From: Paralichthys olivaceus
Taxonomy: Eukaryota > Chordata > Actinopteri > Pleuronectiformes > Paralichthyidae
Direction: 5' to 3'
Assembly: GCF_024713975.1 (NCBI RefSeq)
Contig: NC_091111.1
Span: forward strand, 10,613,001 to 10,677,000
DNA length: 64,000 nt
Shown in pieces: positions 61,741 through 64,000 of the stretch (positions within the stretch are counted from its first letter, which is position 1; every line of letters begins with the position of its first letter). The translations under genes and the position numbers were made by a program. A model generated the notes under the pieces. That model saw only the letters and a program-made list of their open reading frames with translations, made no database searches and had not been told where the DNA came from.

Positions 61741-61895
61741 TTCCAGTATCCGGGAACAATGGAACTTTCTCCCACTGTTGCGTCTCTATTAATTAGCTGT
61801 CAAAGCTTTAATGGATCTGGTAAAAGTGGATCCTGCCTTTAGATAATCCATATTGAATGGAGCAACAATGGCACAGATCTAAAGCCGTTTTTTCA
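61741..61895 (-). promoter_or_regulatory. Candidate conserved non-coding element with homeodomain and SOX motifs
   Basis: Complex sequence with a TTAATTAGCTGTCA cluster (homeodomain core next to a TGTCA half-site) at about 61789-61802 and two SOX-type aacaatgg motifs at 61755-61762 and 61864-61871. Motif matches are visible; enhancer activity is inferred. Confidence 0.35.
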
Positions 61896-62720
61896 TAGTA
61901 TGGGACATTTTGTCTTGTGCGCCTCCTTACTTCAGCAGGGAGATGAAATGTTACTTCAGCCAGTGCATCTGTAGCCTGCTCAACTCAAGTGTTTGATTTA
62001 TTCATTATTTTACTTTATTTAATAATCTTTTCACAGAAGTTAAATTCATCAAAAGACCCCACTGCTACATTACAATGGTGACTTGACAGTTATGACATCT
62101 TGACTGGGATGGAGATCTGAGGTCAGAAACATAGTAGAGCTTTGTGTTATTATGACCAGTAGTCTACTTATAAAATTACCAAACTTAGATTCTTGTGTCT
62201 CAGCATCACTGGTTCAGTAAAAGCACTGTATTCCTTCACATAAAAAAAGAACTCAGTAGTGTTGTTAAACCATTTTTAAATTCACAAGTTCCAGATCTTT
62301 GTTTGAATCTGCACCAGTCGGCAACAGTGCCCAAAACCTTTCTGGTTTTTGTTTTTGTCTCATACCACATCCTTCCACCATGTTTCTTGGTAATCTGATT
62401 TTGCCAAAAATTCTCCTAACTATCACACAGATGAAAAACCTCTTGACAGAAGTGACAATCTAAAGTAATGTCAGCTAGCTTTACTTTTCAATAATCCATA
62501 TAAATGCAAGAGCTTGTGCCATCATCCCTCCAACCCCAGATCCCTCTGTCCCATGTAAATCTCCTCTGTCTCAGGGAAACTGTAATTTCCAGGGAGAAGT
62601 GGAGCCCCGGCTCAGCCTCAGGCCATACACACTCAGAGGAGCTGCCTGTAACCAGAAATATACCTGGCAGCTGTAAAAAAAAAGAAAGAAGCTGTAATGC
62701 AATATTGGGTTGATATTTGC

Positions 62721-62790
62721 AGGGTATATGTGTACATGTCGTGTGGAGCCAAAAATATTTGGTTCCACACGACACGTAGACATACACCCT
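62721..62790. repeat. Near-perfect 70 bp palindrome (33 bp arms, 4 bp loop)
   Basis: The arms 62721-62753 and 62758-62790 are complementary at 29 of 33 positions, with one further G-U wobble when the plus strand is RNA. The loop is aata. Pairing reaches right up to the loop. It lies in the xkr6 intron, so it is transcribed in the nascent xkr6 RNA. It could be a small-RNA-type hairpin, a palindromic element or a recombination product. Confidence 0.85.
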
Positions 62791-63394
62791 CCACCCCTGA
62801 GGTTTGGTTGCAATGTAGCAGAGAAAATAAAACTAAAATAAGACTGAACTGCTGGGATGTGTTATGTAGGTCATTAATGCAGCCCGTCATCCTTTGTGCA
62901 TTGATCCAGAGGAGGCACATCATTAAGAGGCCTTGGTCTCCACTTAAAATGTCAAACATTACTGTACACCAAACCCATCTTGCACTCTCTAATGAATCTC
63001 TCTCTGAATCTTTTCTCCTCCATTTTTTCACACTTTTAAAATTCAGAGGGAGCTGAAGGGGAGGATTCACTTTATGGTTATGCGTCAAAGGCCAAAAAGC
63101 TTATCTGTTTGTATTTCGATGGCAGTTATTGGATAATTTTCCTTAAATACAAACTTAAATCTTATTGGGGGTGGTTGCCAACCTTTTTGGTTTATGGATT
63201 AAAAAGAAAGCAGGATAGTGTTTCCAACTTAAATTCTTACTCGGAAAATATTGATGTTTTTTCTCCTTTTCTTTCATGTTTATCATCTTGTGTATTTTAC
63301 AAGAGAGATTATTTATAGGGGAAAAAGCAACTATATACGATATATATATACAGGGTGGTGGCAATCAGCAAGAGGCGCCAGTTGCTAGTCCAAC

Positions 63395-63545
63395 GTACAG
63401 AGACAAACCATTCAGATTCACACCTACATTCAATTTAGAGTCTCCAATCAACCTTACCCTAACTTCCATGTCTTTGGACTTTGGAAGGAAGCTGGAGTAC
63501 CTGAAGGAAACCCACACAGACACAGGAGAACATGCAAACTGGCTG
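63395..63545 (+). mobile_element. High-copy fish interspersed repeat
   Basis: Landmarks accattcagattcacaccta, caatttagagtctccaatc, atgtctttggactttggaag, gaagctggagtacctgaagg and acaggagaacatgcaaact are a sequence very widely repeated in fish. The open frame running through it is not a gene. Class unknown. Confidence 0.7.
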
Positions 63546-64000
63546 AACTGGGAAACAGCAATATTCTCCACTGATATCACTGAAAATATGTCTAATTTGA
63601 GTTCACATGATGTTGTATTTAATACAAAACAGTATCACCATACATCATGTAGTGTGTCATTCAATAAAAACTATGCTGTTACTGTCCAGAGCTGTGCCCC
63701 CTCAGGCAGGGGACACAGCGTCTCTGTGGGCGGCTGTGGCTTATCGTCCTCCTGCAGAACTAGACGACTGAGACAAAACGTCTTGTGCAAAACACAGACC
63801 CAAGAACAGCCCACCATCACTCCATTAAATTGAGTAGACTGTGGCTCGTTAGAATGACACCATTTGCAGAGGGCTCAAAACACCTCCGCATTTGGACCTC
63901 AGCAGGGAGTTTTGTGCTTATAAAGGATTGCTATGGTAACTAGATGTGACTCTCCTGTGAGTTTTTGAGTATGCAATGATACCTGAAGATGAAATACAAG

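Noticed and set aside
63276..63833. 185-codon plus-strand frame at the right edge
   Set aside because: Its central part is a high-copy fish repeat, so the frame is incidental.

Overview
The window is vertebrate nuclear DNA, most probably from a spiny-rayed (percomorph-type) teleost. The coding exons match well-known vertebrate proteins, introns carry GT-AG junctions, and the non-coding DNA holds long CA/GT, TA and TAA microsatellites plus interspersed repeats I recognise as common in fish genomes. There are no bacterial, viral or CRISPR features.

Layout, left to right. (1) 1-4093, minus: sh3bgrl2, three coding exons, with the 3' end off the left edge. (2) 8520-11948, plus: lca5 (lebercilin), complete in eight coding exons, with a promoter-like block near 6.5-6.9 kb carrying a match to the ciliary RFX X-box. 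The two genes are head to head, as SH3BGRL2 and LCA5 are in human. (3) 16880-19100, plus: fam167a, two coding exons and a probable non-coding first exon ending at 13445; its promoter begins only about 0.2 kb after the lca5 polyadenylation signal. (4) 25337-32525, minus: ccm2 (malcavernin), complete in ten coding exons. (5) 40144-42084, minus: the last two coding exons of xkr6; the large first coding exon is not found up to 64000, so the last 22 kb is intron or upstream DNA.

All exon joins were worked out by hand and keep frame across every boundary: lca5 796 aa, fam167a 206 aa, ccm2 461 aa, xkr6 C-terminal 388 aa, sh3bgrl2 N-terminal 96 aa. The genes do not form one pathway. They are a ciliary transport protein, a small thioredoxin-fold protein, a coiled-coil protein of the FAM167 family, the vascular CCM-complex scaffold and an XK-family membrane protein. 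The human orthologues lie on chromosomes 6, 8 and 7, so the block mixes conserved pairs with linkage differing from human.

The rest is introns and intergenic DNA with microsatellites, a tandem array with 114-122 bp period, a 448 bp inverted-repeat element, several old interspersed repeats and a few complex stretches that look like candidate conserved non-coding elements. I saw no clearly new biological system. The items most worth a second look are a 70 bp near-palindromic hairpin in the xkr6 intron, an in-frame 99 nt intron with a GC donor in lca5, the lca5 X-box, and an imperfect inverted duplication in the second fam167a intron.
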